Positions 27,501 to 41,800 of a DNA stretch of 64,000 nt are shown piece by piece (within the stretch, counting starts at the first letter, position 1; each line of letters begins with the position of its first letter). Position numbers and translations under genes: made by a program. The stretch is from Tubulanus polymorphus (lineage: Eukaryota; Nemertea; Palaeonemertea; Tubulaniformes; Tubulanidae), in assembly GCF_964204645.1 (NCBI RefSeq), contig NC_134031.1, forward strand, positions 21,389,307 through 21,453,306, in the 5' to 3' direction. The notes under the pieces are model-generated. The model made no database searches. It was not told the origin of the DNA and saw nothing but the letters and a program-made list of their open reading frames with translations.

Positions 27501-30500
27501 CTTTTGGTTCTGAAGATGATGGATTCAATCTGAAAAGATAGGCTAAGGCGTATTGAACTGATTTCAAATACATAGGTGGAAAGATTAAGAATTTTCTGGC
27601 TATTTATGCTCCTGAAGATGATGGACTCGATCTGAAATGATAGGTTAAGGTAAACTGAACTGATTTCGAGTAGATGGACTGAAAGATACAGATTTTTCTT
27701 GCAAAATAGGGTCCTAAAGATGATGAATTCTATCTTAATTGATGGGTTAGGGTGTACTGAACTGATTTCAAATAGATAGGTTGAAAGAATCAGAATTTTC
27801 TTGCTGCTTTTGGTTCTGAAGATGATGGATTCAATCTGAAAAGATGTGTTAAGGCGTATTGAAACTGATTTCAAATAGATAGGTGGAAAGATTAAGAATT
27901 TTCTGGCTATTTATGCTCCTGAAGATGATGGACTCCATCTGAAATGATAGGTTAAGGTAAACTGAACTTATTTCGAGCAGATGGACTGAAAGATACAGAT
28001 TTTTCTTGCAAAATAGGGTCCTAAAGATGATGAGTTCTATCTTAATTGATGGGTTAGGGTGTACTGAACTGATTTCAAATAGATAGGTGGAAAGAATCAG
28101 AATTTTCTGGCTGCTTTTGGTTCTGAAGATGATGGATTCAATCTGAAAAGATGTGTTAAGGCGTATTGAACTGATTTCAAATAGATAGGTGGAAAGATTA
28201 AGAATTTTCTGGCTATTTATGCTCCTGAAGATGATGGACTCGATCTGAAATGATAGGTTAAGGTAAACTGAACTGATTTCGAGTAGATGGACTGAAAGAT
28301 ACAGATTTTTCTTGCAAAATAGGGTCCTAAAGATGATGAATTCTATCTTAATTGATGGGTTAGGGTGAACTGAACTGATTTCAAATAGATGGGTGGAAAG
28401 AATCAGAATTTTCTGGCTGCCTTTGGTTCTGAAGATGATGGACTCAATCTGAAAAGATAGGCTAAGGCGTATTGAACTGATTTAAAATAGATAGGTGGAA
28501 CGATTAAGAATTTTCTGGCTATTTATGCTCCTGAAGATGATGGACTCGATCTGAAATGATAGGTTAAGGTAGACTGAACTGATTTCGAGTAGATGGACTG
28601 AAAGATACAGATTTTTCTTGCAAAATAGGGTCCTAAAGATGATGAGTTCTATCTTAATTGATGGGTTAGGGTGTACTGAACTGATTTCAAATAGATAGGT
28701 TGAAAGAATCAGAATTTTCTGGCTGCTTTTGGTTCTGAAGATGATGGATTCAATCTGAAAAGATGGGTTAAGGCGTATTGAACTGATGTCAAATAGATAG
28801 GTGGAAAGATTAAGAATTTTCTGGCTATTTATGCTCCTGAAGATGATGGACTCGATCTGAAATGATAGGTTAAGGTAGACTGAACTGATTTCGAGTAGAT
28901 GGACCGAAAGATACAGATTTTTCTTGCAAAAAAGGGTCCTAAAGATGATGAGTTCTATCTTAATTGATGGGTTAGGGTGTACTGAACTGATTTCAAATAG
29001 ATAGGTGGAAAGATTAAGAATTTTCGGGCTATTTATGCTCCTGAAGATGATGGACTCGATCTGAAATGATAGGTTAAGGTAAACTGAACTGATTTCGAAT
29101 AGATGGACTGAAAGATACAGATTTTTCTTGCAAAATAGGGTCCTAAAGATGATGAATTCTATCTTAATTGATGGGTTAGGGTGTACTGAACTGATTTCAA
29201 ATAGATAGGTTGAAAGAATCAGAATTTTCTGGCTGCTTTTGGTTCTGAAGATGATGGATTCAATCTGAAAAGATGGGTTAAGGCGTATTGAACTGATTTC
29301 AAATGGATAGGTGGAAAGATTAAGAATTTTCTGGCTATTTATGCTCCTGAAGATGATGGACTCGATCTGAAATGATAGGTTAAGGTAAACTGAACTGATT
29401 TCGAGTAGATGGACTGAAAGATACAGATTTTTCTTGCAAAATAGGGTCCTAAAGATGATGAATTCTATCTTAATTGATGGGTTAGGGTGAACTGAACTGA
29501 TTTCAAATAGATAGGTGGAAAGAATCAGAATTTTCTGGCTGCCTTTGGTTCTGAAGATGATGGACTCAATCTGAAAAGATAGGCTAAGGCGTATTGAACT
29601 GATTTCAAATACATAGGTGGAAAGATTAAGAATTTTCTGGCTATTTATGCTCCTGAAGATGATGGACTCGATCTGAAATGATAGGTTAAGGTAAACTGAA
29701 CTGATTTCGAGTAGATGGACTGAAAGATACAGATTTTTCTTGCAAAATAGGGTCCTAAAGATGATGAATTCTATCTTAATTGATGGGTTAGGGTGTACTG
29801 AACTGATTTCAAATAGATAGGTTGAAAGAATCAGAATTTTCTTGCTGCTTTTGGTTCTGAAGATGATGGATTCAATCTGAAAAGATGTGTTAAGGCGTAT
29901 TGAAACTGATTTCAAATAGATAGGTGGAAAGATTAAGAATTTTCTGGCTATTTATGCTCCTGAAGATGATGGACTCGATCTGAAATGATAGGTTAAGGTA
30001 AACTGAACTGATTTCGAGTAGATGGACTGAAAGATACAGATTTTTCTTGCAAAATAGGGTCCTAAAGACGATGAATTCTATCTTAATTGATGGGTTAGGG
30101 TGAACTGAACTGATTTCAAATAGATGGGTGGAAAGAATCAGAATTTTCTGGCTGCCTTTGGTTCTGAAGATGATGGACTCAATCTGAAAAGATAGGCTAA
30201 GGCGTATTGAACTGATTTAAAATAGATAGGTGGAACGATTAAGAATTTTCTGGCTATTTATGCTCCTGAAGATGATGGACTCGATCTGAAATGATAGGTT
30301 AAGGTAGACTGAACTGATTTCGAGTAGATGGACTGAAAGATACAGATTTTTCTTGCAAAATAGGGTCCTAAAGATGATGAGTTCTATCTTAATTGATGGG
30401 TTAGGGTGTACTGAACTGATTTCAAATAGATAGGTTGAAAGAATCAGAATTTTCTGGCTGCTTTTGGTTCTGAAGATGATGGATTCAATCTGACAAGATG

Positions 30501-32860
30501 GGTTAAGGCGTATTGAACTGATGTCAAATAGATAGGTGGAAAGATTAAGAATTTTCTGGCTATTTATGCTCCTGAAGATGATGGACTCGATCTGAAATGA
30601 TAGGTTAAGGTAGACTGAACTGATTTCGAGTAGATGGACTGAAAGATACAGATTTTTCTTGCAAAATAGGGTCCTAAAGATGATGAATTCTATCTTAATT
30701 GATGGGTTAGGGTGTACTGAACTGATTTCAAATAGATAGGTTGAAAGAATCAGAATTTTCTGGCTGCTTTTGGTTCTGAAGATGATGGATTCAATCTGAA
30801 AAGATGTGTTAAGGCGTATTGAACTGATTTCAAATAGATAGGTGGAAAGATTAAGAATTTTCTGGCTATTTATGCTCCTGAAGATGATGGACTCGATCTG
30901 AAATGATAGGTTAAGGTAAACTGAACTGATTTCGAGCAGATGGACTGAAAGATACAGATTTTTCTTGCAAAATAGGGTCCTAAAGATGATGAGTTCTATC
31001 TTAATTGATGGGTTAGGGTGTACTGAACTGATTTCAAATAGATAGGTTGAAAGAATCAGAATTTTCTGGCTGCTTTTGGTTCTGAAGATGATGGATTCAA
31101 TCTGAAAAGATGTGTTAAGGCGTATTGAACTGATTTCAAATAGATAGGTGGAAAGATTAAGAATTTTCTGGCTATTTATGCTCCTGAAGATGATGGACTC
31201 GATCTGAAATGATAGGTTAAGGTAAACTGAACTGATTTCGAGTAGATGGACTGAAAGATACAGATTTTTCTTGCAAAATAGGGTCCTAAAGATGATGAAT
31301 TCTATCTTACTTGATGGGTTAGGGTGAACTGAACTGATTTCAAATAGATAGGTGGAAAGAATCAGAATTTTCTGGCTGCTTTTGGTTCTGAAGATGATGG
31401 ATTCAATCTGAAAAGATGGGTTAAGGCGTATTGAACTGATTTCAAATGGATAGTTGGAAAGATTAAGAATTTTCTGGCTATTTATGCTCCTGAAGATGAT
31501 GGACTCGATCTGAAAAGATAGGTTAAGGTAAACTGAACTGATTTCGAGTAGATGGACTGAAAGATACAGATTTTTCTTGCAAAATAGGGTCCTAAAGATG
31601 ATGAATTCTATCTTAATTGATGGGTTAGGGTGTACTGAACTGATTTCAAATAGATAGGTTGAAAGAATCAGAATTTTCTGGCTGCTTTTGGTTCTGAAGA
31701 TGATGGATTCAATCTGAAAAGATGTGTTAAGGCGTATTGAACTGATTTCAAATAGATTGGTGGAAAGATTAAGAATTTTCTGGCTATTTATGCTCCTGAA
31801 GATGATGGACTCGATCTGAAATGATAGGTTAAGGTAAACTGAACTGATTTCGAGTAGATGGACTGAAAGATACAGATTTTTCTTGCAAAATAGGGTCCTA
31901 AAGATGATGAATTCTATCTTAATTGATGGGTTAGGGTGTACTGAACTGATTTCAAATAGATGGGTGGAAAGAATCAGAATTTTCTGGCTGCCTTTGGTTC
32001 TGAAGATGATGGACTCAATCTGAAAAGATAGGCTAAGGTGTATTGAACTGATTTCAAATAGATAGGTGGAAAGATTAAGAATTTTCTGGCTATTTATGCT
32101 CCTGAAGATGATGGACTCGATCTGAAATGATAGGTTAAGGTAGACTGAACTGATTTCGAGTAGATGGACTGAAAGATACAGATTTTTCTTGCAAAATAGG
32201 GTCCTAAAGATGATGAATTCTATCTTAATTGATGGGTTAGGGTGTACTGAACTGATTTCAAATAGATAGGTTGAAAGATTAAGAACTTTCTGGCTGCTTT
32301 TGGTTCTGCAGATGATGGATTCAATCTGAAAAGATGGGTTTAGGCGTATTGAACTGATTTCAAATGGATAGGTGGAAAGATTAAGAATTTTCTGGCTATT
32401 TATGCTCCTGAAGATGATGGACTCGATCTGAAATGATAGGTTAAGGTAAACTGAACTGATTTCGAGTAGATGGACTGAAAGATACAGATTTTTCTTGCAA
32501 AATAGGGTCCTAAAGATGATGAATTCTATCTTAATTGATGGGTTAGGGTGTACTGAACTGATTTCAAATAGATAGGTTGAAAGAATCAGAATTTTCTGGC
32601 TGCCTTTGGTTCTGAAGATGATGGACTCAATCTGAAACGATGGGTTAAGGCGTATTGAACTGATTTCAAATAGATAGGTGGAAAGATTAAGAATTTTCTG
32701 GCTATTTATGCTCCTGAAGATGATGGACTCGATCTGAAATGATAGGTTAAGGTAAACTGAACTGATTTCGAGTAGATGGACTGAAAGATACAGATTTTTC
32801 TTGCAAAATAGGGTCCTAAAGATGATGAATTCTATCTTAATTGATGGGTTAGGGTGAACT
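21540..32860 (+). repeat. 11.3-kb segmental block, left copy
   Basis: Its partner begins about 11,326 bp downstream. Matched markers are gatttaaaat (stop-making variant, 21645 and 32971), tactaaactg (near 22144 and 33470), gatgattgatt (near 22210 and 33536), ctcatttcg (near 22354 and 33680) and tatctaaatt (near 22734 and 34060). 11,326 is 111 monomers plus 4 bp, the 4 bp being one-base insertions within the block. The left copy lacks 612 bp (two trimers) near 27.3 kb relative to the right copy. Its last part, with markers gacaagatgg (30494), ttacttgatgg, tagttggaaag, ctgcagatgatgg, gggtttaggcg and aaacgatggg (about 32636), matches 49.1-51.3 kb at an offset of 18,674 bp. Edges are approximate. 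Confidence 0.88.
24901..24904 (+). other. Propagated one-base insertion (gaactg to gaaactg), first of 13 copies
   Basis: An extra A in the A-monomer start shifts the monomer phase by +1. The same insertion, always just after a C monomer with tttcttgctgctttt, occurs near 24902, 26943, 27862, 29903, 36228, 38269, 39800, 41841, 43270, 45005, 46536, 48577 and 59590. It is absent from 1-24.9 kb. The shared flanking variants indicate a single origin followed by amplification. On the minus strand it makes the TTG that begins most long open frames and the short tail FEISFNTP that ends some of them. Confidence 0.93.
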
Positions 32861-35800
32861 GAACTGATTTCAAATAGATGGGTGGAAAGAATCAGAATTT
32901 TCTGGCTGCCTTTGGTTCTGAAGATGATGGACTCAATCTGAAAAGATAGGCTAAGGCGTATTGAACTGATTTAAAATAGATAGGTGGAACGATTAAGAAT
33001 TTTCTGGCTATTTATGCTCCTGAAGATGATGGACTCGATCTGAAATGATAGGTTAAGGTAGACTGAACTGATTTCGAGTAGATGGACTGAAAGATACAGA
33101 TTTTTCTTGCAAAATAGGGTCCTAAAGATGATGAGTTCTATCTTAATTGATGGGTTAGGGTGTACTGAACTGATTTCAAATAGATAGGTTGAAAGAATCA
33201 GAATTTTCTGGCTGCTTTTGGTTCTGAAGATGATGGATTCAATCTGAAAAGATGGGTTAAGGCGTATTGAACTGATGTCAAATAGATAGGTGGAAAGATT
33301 AAGAATTTTCTGGCTATTTATGCTCCTGAAGATGATGGACTCGATCTGAAATGATAGGATAAGGTAGACTGAACTGATTTCGAGTAGATGGACTGAAAGA
33401 TACAGATTTTTCTTGCAAAATAGGGTCCTAAAGATGATAAATTCTATCTTAATTGATGGGTTAGGGTGTACTAAACTGATTTCAAATAGATAGGTTGAAA
33501 GATTAAGAACTTTCTGGCTGCTTTTGGTTCTGAAGATGATTGATTCAATCTGAAAAGATGGGTTAAGGAGTATTGAACTGATTTCAAATGGATAGGTGGA
33601 AAGATTAAGAATTTTCTGGCTATTTATGCTCCTGAAGATGATGGACTCGATCTGAAATGATAGGTTAAGGTAAACTGAACTCATTTCGAGTAGATGGACT
33701 GAAAGATACAGATTTTTCTTGCAAAATAGGGTCCTAAAGATGATGAATTCTATCTTAATTGATGGGTTAGGGTGTACTGAACTGATTTCAAATAGATAGG
33801 TTGAAAGATTAAGAATTTTCTGGCTGCTTTTGGTTCTGAAGATGATGGATTCAATCTGAAAAGATGTGTTAAGGCGTATTGAACTGATTTCAAATAGATA
33901 GGTGAAAAGATTAAGAATTTTCTGGCTATTTATGCTCCTGAAGATGATGGACTCGATCTGAAATGATAGGTTAAGGTAAACTGAACTGATTTCGAGCAGA
34001 TGGACTGAAAGATACAGATTTTTCTTGCAAAATAGGGTCCTAAAGATGATGAGTTCTATCTAAATTGATGGGTTAGGGTGTACTGAACTGATTTCAAATA
34101 GATAGGTTGAATGAATCAGAATTTTCTGGCTGCTTTTGGTTCTGAAGATGATGGATTCATTCTGAAAAGATGTGTTAAGGCGTATTGAACTGATTTCAAA
34201 TAGATAGGTGGAAAGATTAAGAATTTCCTGGCTATTTATGCTCCTGAAGATGATGGACTCGATCTGAAATGATAGGTTAAGGTAGACTGAACTGATTTCG
34301 AGTAGATGGACTGAAAGATACAGATTTTTCTTGCAAAATAGGGTCCTAAAGATGATGAGTTCTATCTTAATTGATGGGTTAGGGTGTACTGAACTGATTT
34401 CAAATAGATAGGTTGAATGAATCAGAATTTTCTGGCTGCTTTTGGTTCTGAAGATGATGGATTCAATCTGAAAAGATGGGTTAAGGCGTATTGAACTGAT
34501 GTCAAATAGATAGGTGGAAAGATTAAGAATTTTCTGGCTACTTATGCTCCTGAAGATGATGGACTCGATCTGAAATGATAGGTTAAGGTAGACTGAACTG
34601 ATTTCGAGTAGATGGACTGAAAGATACAGATTTTTCTTGCAAAATAGGGTCCTAAAGATGATGAGTTCTATCTTAATTGATGGGTTAGGGTGTACTGAAC
34701 TGATTTCAAATAGATAGGTTGAAAGATTAAGAACTTTCTGGCTGCTTTTGGTTCTGAAGATGATGGATTCAATCTGAAAAGATGGGTGAAGGCGTATTGA
34801 ACTGATTTCAAATGGATAGGTGGAAAGATTTAGAATTTTCTGGCTATTTATGCTCCTGAAGATGATGGACTCGATCTGAAATGATAGGTTAAGGTAAACT
34901 GAACTGATTTCGAGTAGATGGACTGAAAGATACAGATTTTTCTTGCAAAATAGGGTCCTAAAGATGATGAATTCTATCTTAATTGATGGGTTAGGGTGAA
35001 CTGAACTGATTTCAAATAGATAGGTGGAAAGAATCAGAATTTTCTGGCTCCCTTTGGTTCTGAAGATGATGGACTCAATCTGAAAAGATGGGCTAAGGCG
35101 TATTGAACTGATTTCAAATAGATAGGTGGAAAGATTAAGAATTTTCTGGCTATTTATGCTCCTGAAGATGATGGACTCGATCTGAAATGATAGGTTAAGG
35201 TAAACTGAACTGATTTCGAGTAGATGGACTGAAAGATACAGATTTTTCTTGCAAAATAGGGTCCTAAAGATGATGAATTCTATCTTAATTGATGGGTTAG
35301 GGTGAACTGAACTGATTTCAAATAGATAGGTGGAAAGAATCAGAATTTTCTGGCTCCCTTTGGTTCTGAAGATGATGGACTCAATCTGAAAAGATGGGCT
35401 AAGGCGTATTGAACTGATTTCAAATAGATAGGTGGAAAGATTAAGAATTTTCTGGCTATTTATGCTCCTGAAGATGATGGACTCGATCTGAAATGATAGG
35501 TTAAGGTAGACTGAACTGATTTCGAGTAGATGGACTGAAAGATACAGATTTTTCTTGCAAAATAGGGTCCTAAAGATGATGAATTCTATCTTAATTGATG
35601 GGTTAGGGTGTACTGAACTGATTTCAAATAGATAGGTGGAAAGAATCAGAATTTTCTGGCTGCCTTTGGTTCTGAAGATGATGGACTCAATCTGAAAAGA
35701 TGGGCTAAGGCGTATTGAACTGATTTCAAATAGATAGGTGGAAAGATTAAGAATTTTCTGGCTATTTATGCTCCTGAAGATGATGGACTCGATCTGAAAT

Positions 35801-38800
35801 GATAGGTTAAGGTAGACTGAACTGATTTCGAGTAGATGGACCGAAAGATACAGATTTTTCTTGCAAAAAAGGGTCCTAAAGATGATGAGTTCTATCTTAA
35901 TTGATGGGTTAGGGTGTACTGAACTGATTTCAAATAGATAGGTGGAAAGATTAAGAATTTTCGGGCTATTTATGCTCCTGAAGATGATGGACTCGATCTG
36001 AAATGATAGGTTAAGGTAAACTGAACTGATTTCGAGTAGATGGACTGAAAGATACAGATTTTTCTTGCAAAATAGGGTCCTAAAGATGATGAATTCTATC
36101 TTAATTGATGGGTTAGGGTGTACTGAACTGATTTCAAATAGATAGGTTGAAAGAATCAGAATTTTCTTGCTGCTTTTGGTTCTGAAGATGATGGATTCAA
36201 TCTGAAAAGATGTGTTAAGGCGTATTGAAACTGATTTCAAATAGATAGGTGGAAAGATTAAGAATTTTCTGGCTATTTATGCTCCTGAAGATGATGGACT
36301 CCATCTGAAATGATAGGTTAAGGTAAACTGAACTGATTTCGAGCAGATGGACTGAAAGATACAGATTTTTCTTGCAAAATAGGGTCCTAAAGATGATGAG
36401 TTCTATCTTAATTGATGGGTTAGGGTGTACTGAACTGATTTCAAATAGATAGGTGGAAAGAATCAGAATTTTCTGGCTGCTTTTGGTTCTGAAGATGATG
36501 GATTCAATCTGAAAAGATGTGTTAAGGCGTATTGAACTGATTTCAAATAGATAGGTGGAAAGATTAAGAATTTTCTGGCTATTTATGCTCCTGAAGATGA
36601 TGGACTCGATCTGAAATGATAGGTTAAGGTAAACTGAACTGATTTCGAGTAGATGGACTGAAAGATACAGATTTTTCTTGCAAAATAGGGTCCTAAAGAT
36701 GATGAATTCTATCTTAATTGATGGGTTAGGGTGAACTGAACTGATTTCAAATAGATGGGTGGAAAGAATCAGAATTTTCTGGCTGCCTTTGGTTCTGAAG
36801 ATGATGGACTCAATCTGAAAAGATAGGCTAAGGCGTATTGAACTGATTTAAAATAGATAGGTGGAACGATTAAGAATTTTCTGGCTATTTATGCTCCTGA
36901 AGATGATGGACTCGATCTGAAATGATAGGTTAAGGTAGACTGAACTGATTTCGAGTAGATGGACTGAAAGATACAGATTTTTCTTGCAAAATAGGGTCCT
37001 AAAGATGATGAGTTCTATCTTAATTGATGGGTTAGGGTGTACTGAACTGATTTCAAATAGATAGGTTGAAAGAATCAGAATTTTCTGGCTGCTTTTGGTT
37101 CTGAAGATGATGGATTCAATCTGAAAAGATGGGTTAAGGCGTATTGAACTGATGTCAAATAGATAGGTGGAAAGATTAAGAATTTTCTGGCTATTTATGC
37201 TCCTGAAGATGATGGACTCGATCTGAAATGATAGGTTAAGGTAGACTGAACTGATTTCGAGTAGATGGACCGAAAGATACAGATTTTTCTTGCAAAAAAG
37301 GGTCCTAAAGATGATGAGTTCTATCTTAATTGATGGGTTAGGGTGTACTGAACTGATTTCAAATAGATAGGTGGAAAGATTAAGAATTTTCGGGCTATTT
37401 ATGCTCCTGAAGATGATGGACTCGATCTGAAATGATAGGTTAAGGTAAACTGAACTGATTTCGAATAGATGGACTGAAAGATACAGATTTTTCTTGCAAA
37501 ATAGGGTCCTAAAGATGATGAATTCTATCTTAATTGATGGGTTAGGGTGTACTGAACTGATTTCAAATAGATAGGTTGAAAGAATCAGAATTTTCTGGCT
37601 GCTTTTGGTTCTGAAGATGATGGATTCAATCTGAAAAGATGGGTTAAGGCGTATTGAACTGATTTCAAATGGATAGGTGGAAAGATTAAGAATTTTCTGG
37701 CTATTTATGCTCCTGAAGATGATGGACTCGATCTGAAATGATAGGTTAAGGTAAACTGAACTGATTTCGAGTAGATGGACTGAAAGATACAGATTTTTCT
37801 TGCAAAATAGGGTCCTAAAGATGATGAATTCTATCTTAATTGATGGGTTAGGGTGAACTGAACTGATTTCAAATAGATAGGTGGAAAGAATCAGAATTTT
37901 CTGGCTGCCTTTGGTTCTGAAGATGATGGACTCAATCTGAAAAGATAGGCTAAGGCGTATTGAACTGATTTCAAATACATAGGTGGAAAGATTAAGAATT
38001 TTCTGGCTATTTATGCTCCTGAAGATGATGGACTCGATCTGAAATGATAGGTTAAGGTAAACTGAACTGATTTCGAGTAGATGGACTGAAAGATACAGAT
38101 TTTTCTTGCAAAATAGGGTCCTAAAGATGATGAATTCTATCTTAATTGATGGGTTAGGGTGTACTGAACTGATTTCAAATAGATAGGTTGAAAGAATCAG
38201 AATTTTCTTGCTGCTTTTGGTTCTGAAGATGATGGATTCAATCTGAAAAGATGTGTTAAGGCGTATTGAAACTGATTTCAAATAGATAGGTGGAAAGATT
38301 AAGAATTTTCTGGCTATTTATGCTCCTGAAGATGATGGACTCGATCTGAAATGATAGGTTAAGGTAAACTGAACTGATTTCGAGCAGATGGACTGAAAGA
38401 TACAGATTTTTCTTGCAAAATAGGGTCCTAAAGATGATGAGTTCTATCTTAATTGATGCGTTAGGGTGTACTGAACTGATTTCAAATAGATAGGTTGAAA
38501 GAATCAGAATTTTCTGGCTGCTTTTGGTTCTGAAGATGATGGATTCAATCTGAAAAGATGGGTTAAGGCGTATTGAACTGATGTCAAATAGATAGGTGGA
38601 AAGATTAAGAATTTTCTGGCTATTTATGCTCCTGAAGATGATGGACTCGTTCTGAAATGATAGGTTAAGGTAGACTGAACTGATTTCGAGTAGATGGACT
38701 GAAAGATACAGATTTTTCTTGCAAAATAGGGTCCTAAAGATGATGAATTCTATCTTAATTGATGGGTTAGGGTGTACTGAACTGATTTCAAATAGATAGG

Positions 38801-41800
38801 TTGAAAGAATCAGAATTTTCTGGCTGCTTTTGGTTCTGAAGATGATGGATTCAATCTGAAAAGATGTGTTAAGGCGTATTGAACTGATTTCAAATAGATA
38901 GGTGGAAAGATTAAGAATTTTCTGGCTATTTATGCTCCTGAAGATGATGGACTCGATCTGAAATGATAGGTTAAGGTAAACTGAACTGATTTCGAGCAGA
39001 TGGACTGAAAGATACAGATTTTTCTTGCAAAATAGGGTCCTAAAGATGATGAGTTCTATCTTAATTGATGGGTTAGGGTGTACTGAACTGATTTCAAATA
39101 GATAGGTTGAAAGAATCAGAATTTTCTGGCTGCTTTTGGTTCTGAAGATGATGGATTCAATCTGAAAAGATGTGTTAAGGCGTATTGAACTGATTTCAAA
39201 TAGATAGGTGGAAAGATTAAGAATTTTCTGGCTATTTATGCTCCTGAAGATGATGGACTCGATCTGAAATGATAGGTTAAGGTAAACTGAACTGATTTCG
39301 AGTAGATGGACTGAAAGATACAGATTTTTCTTGCAAAATAGGGTCCTAAAGATGATGAATTCTATCTTAATTGATGGGTTAGGGTGAACTGAACTGATTT
39401 CAAATAGATAGGTGGAAAGAATCAGAATTTTCTGGCTGCTTTTGGTTCTGAAGATGATGGATTCAATCTGAAAAGATAGGCTAAGGCGTATTGAACTGAT
39501 TTCAAATACATAGGTGGAAAGATTAAGAATTTTCTGGCTATTTATGCTCCTGAAGATGATGGACTCGATCTGAAATGATAGGTTAAGGTAAACTGAACTG
39601 ATTTCGAGTAGATGGACTGAAAGATACAGATTTTTCTTGCAAAATAGGGTCCTAAAGATGATGAATTCTATCTTAATTGATGGGTTAGGGTGTACTGAAC
39701 TGATTTCAAATAGATAGGTTGAAAGAATCAGAATTTTCTTGCTGCTTTTGGTTCTGAAGATGATGGATTCAATCTGAAAAGATGTGTTAAGGCGTATTGA
39801 AACTGATTTCAAATAGATAGGTGGAAAGATTAAGAATTTTCTGGCTATTTATGCTCCTGAAGATGATGGACTCCATCTGAAATGATAGGTTAAGGTAAAC
39901 TGAACTTATTTCGAGCAGATGGACTGAAAGATACAGATTTTTCTTGCAAAATAGGGTCCTAAAGATGATGAGTTCTATCTTAATTGATGGGTTAGGGTGT
40001 ACTGAACTGATTTCAAATAGATAGGTGGAAAGAATCAGAATTTTCTGGCTGCTTTTGGTTCTGAAGATGATGGATTCAATCTGAAAAGATGTGTTAAGGC
40101 GTATTGAACTGATTTCAAATAGATAGGTGGAAAGATTAAGAATTTTCTGGCTATTTATGCTCCTGAAGATGATGGACTCGATCTGAAATGATAGGTTAAG
40201 GTAAACTGAACTGATTTCGAGTAGATGGACTGAAAGATACAGATTTTTCTTGCAAAATAGGGTCCTAAAGATGATGAATTCTATCTTAATTGATGGGTTA
40301 GGGTGAACTGAACTGATTTCAAATAGATGGGTGGAAAGAATCAGAATTTTCTGGCTGCCTTTGGTTCTGAAGATGATGGACTCAATCTGAAAAGATAGGC
40401 TAAGGCGTATTGAACTGATTTAAAATAGATAGGTGGAACGATTAAGAATTTTCTGGCTATTTATGCTCCTGAAGATGATGGACTCGATCTGAAATGATAG
40501 GTTAAGGTAGACTGAACTGATTTCGAGTAGATGGACTGAAAGATACAGATTTTTCTTGCAAAATAGGGTCCTAAAGATGATGAGTTCTATCTTAATTGAT
40601 GGGTTAGGGTGTACTGAACTGATTTCAAATAGATAGGTTGAAAGAATCAGAATTTTCTGGCTGCTTTTGGTTCTGAAGATGATGGATTCAATCTGAAAAG
40701 ATGGGTTAAGGCGTATTGAACTGATGTCAAATAGATAGGTGGAAAGATTAAGAATTTTCTGGCTATTTATGCTCCTGAAGATGATGGACTCGATCTGAAA
40801 TGATAGGTTAAGGTAGACTGAACTGATTTCGAGTAGATGGACCGAAAGATACAGATTTTTCTTGCAAAAAAGGGTCCTAAAGATGATGAGTTCTATCTTA
40901 ATTGATGGGTTAGGGTGTACTGAACTGATTTCAAATAGATAGGTGGAAAGATTAAGAATTTTCGGGCTATTTATGCTCCTGAAGATGATGGACTCGATCT
41001 GAAATGATAGGTTAAGGTAAACTGAACTGATTTCGAATAGATGGACTGAAAGATACAGATTTTTCTTGCAAAATAGGGTCCTAAAGATGATGAATTCTAT
41101 CTTAATTGATGGGTTAGGGTGTACTGAACTGATTTCAAATAGATAGGTTGAAAGAATCAGAATTTTCTGGCTGCTTTTGGTTCTGAAGATGATGGATTCA
41201 ATCTGAAAAGATGGGTTAAGGCGTATTGAACTGATTTCAAATAGATAGGTGGAAAGATTAAGAATTTTCTGGCTATTTATGCTCCTGAAGATGATGGACT
41301 CGATCTGAAATGATAGGTTAAGGTAAACTGAACTGATTTCGAGTAGATGGACTGAAAGATACAGATTTTTCTTGCAAAATAGGGTCCTAAAGATGATGAA
41401 TTCTATCTTAATTGATGGGTTAGGGTGAACTGAACTGATTTCAAATAGATAGGTGGAAAGAATCAGAATTTTCTGGCTGCCTTTGGTTCTGAAGATGATG
41501 GACTCAATCTGAAAAGATAGGCTAAGGCGTATTGAACTGATTTCAAATACATAGGTGGAAAGATTAAGAATTTTCTGGCTATTTATGCTCCTGAAGATGA
41601 TGGACTCGATCTGAAATGATAGGTTAAGGTAAACTGAACTGATTTCGAGTAGATGGACTGAAAGATACAGATTTTTCTTGCAAAATAGGGTCCTAAAGAT
41701 GATGAATTCTATCTTAATTGATGGGTTAGGGTGTACTGAACTGATTTCAAATAGATAGGTTGAAAGAATCAGAATTTTCTTGCTGCTTTTGGTTCTGAAG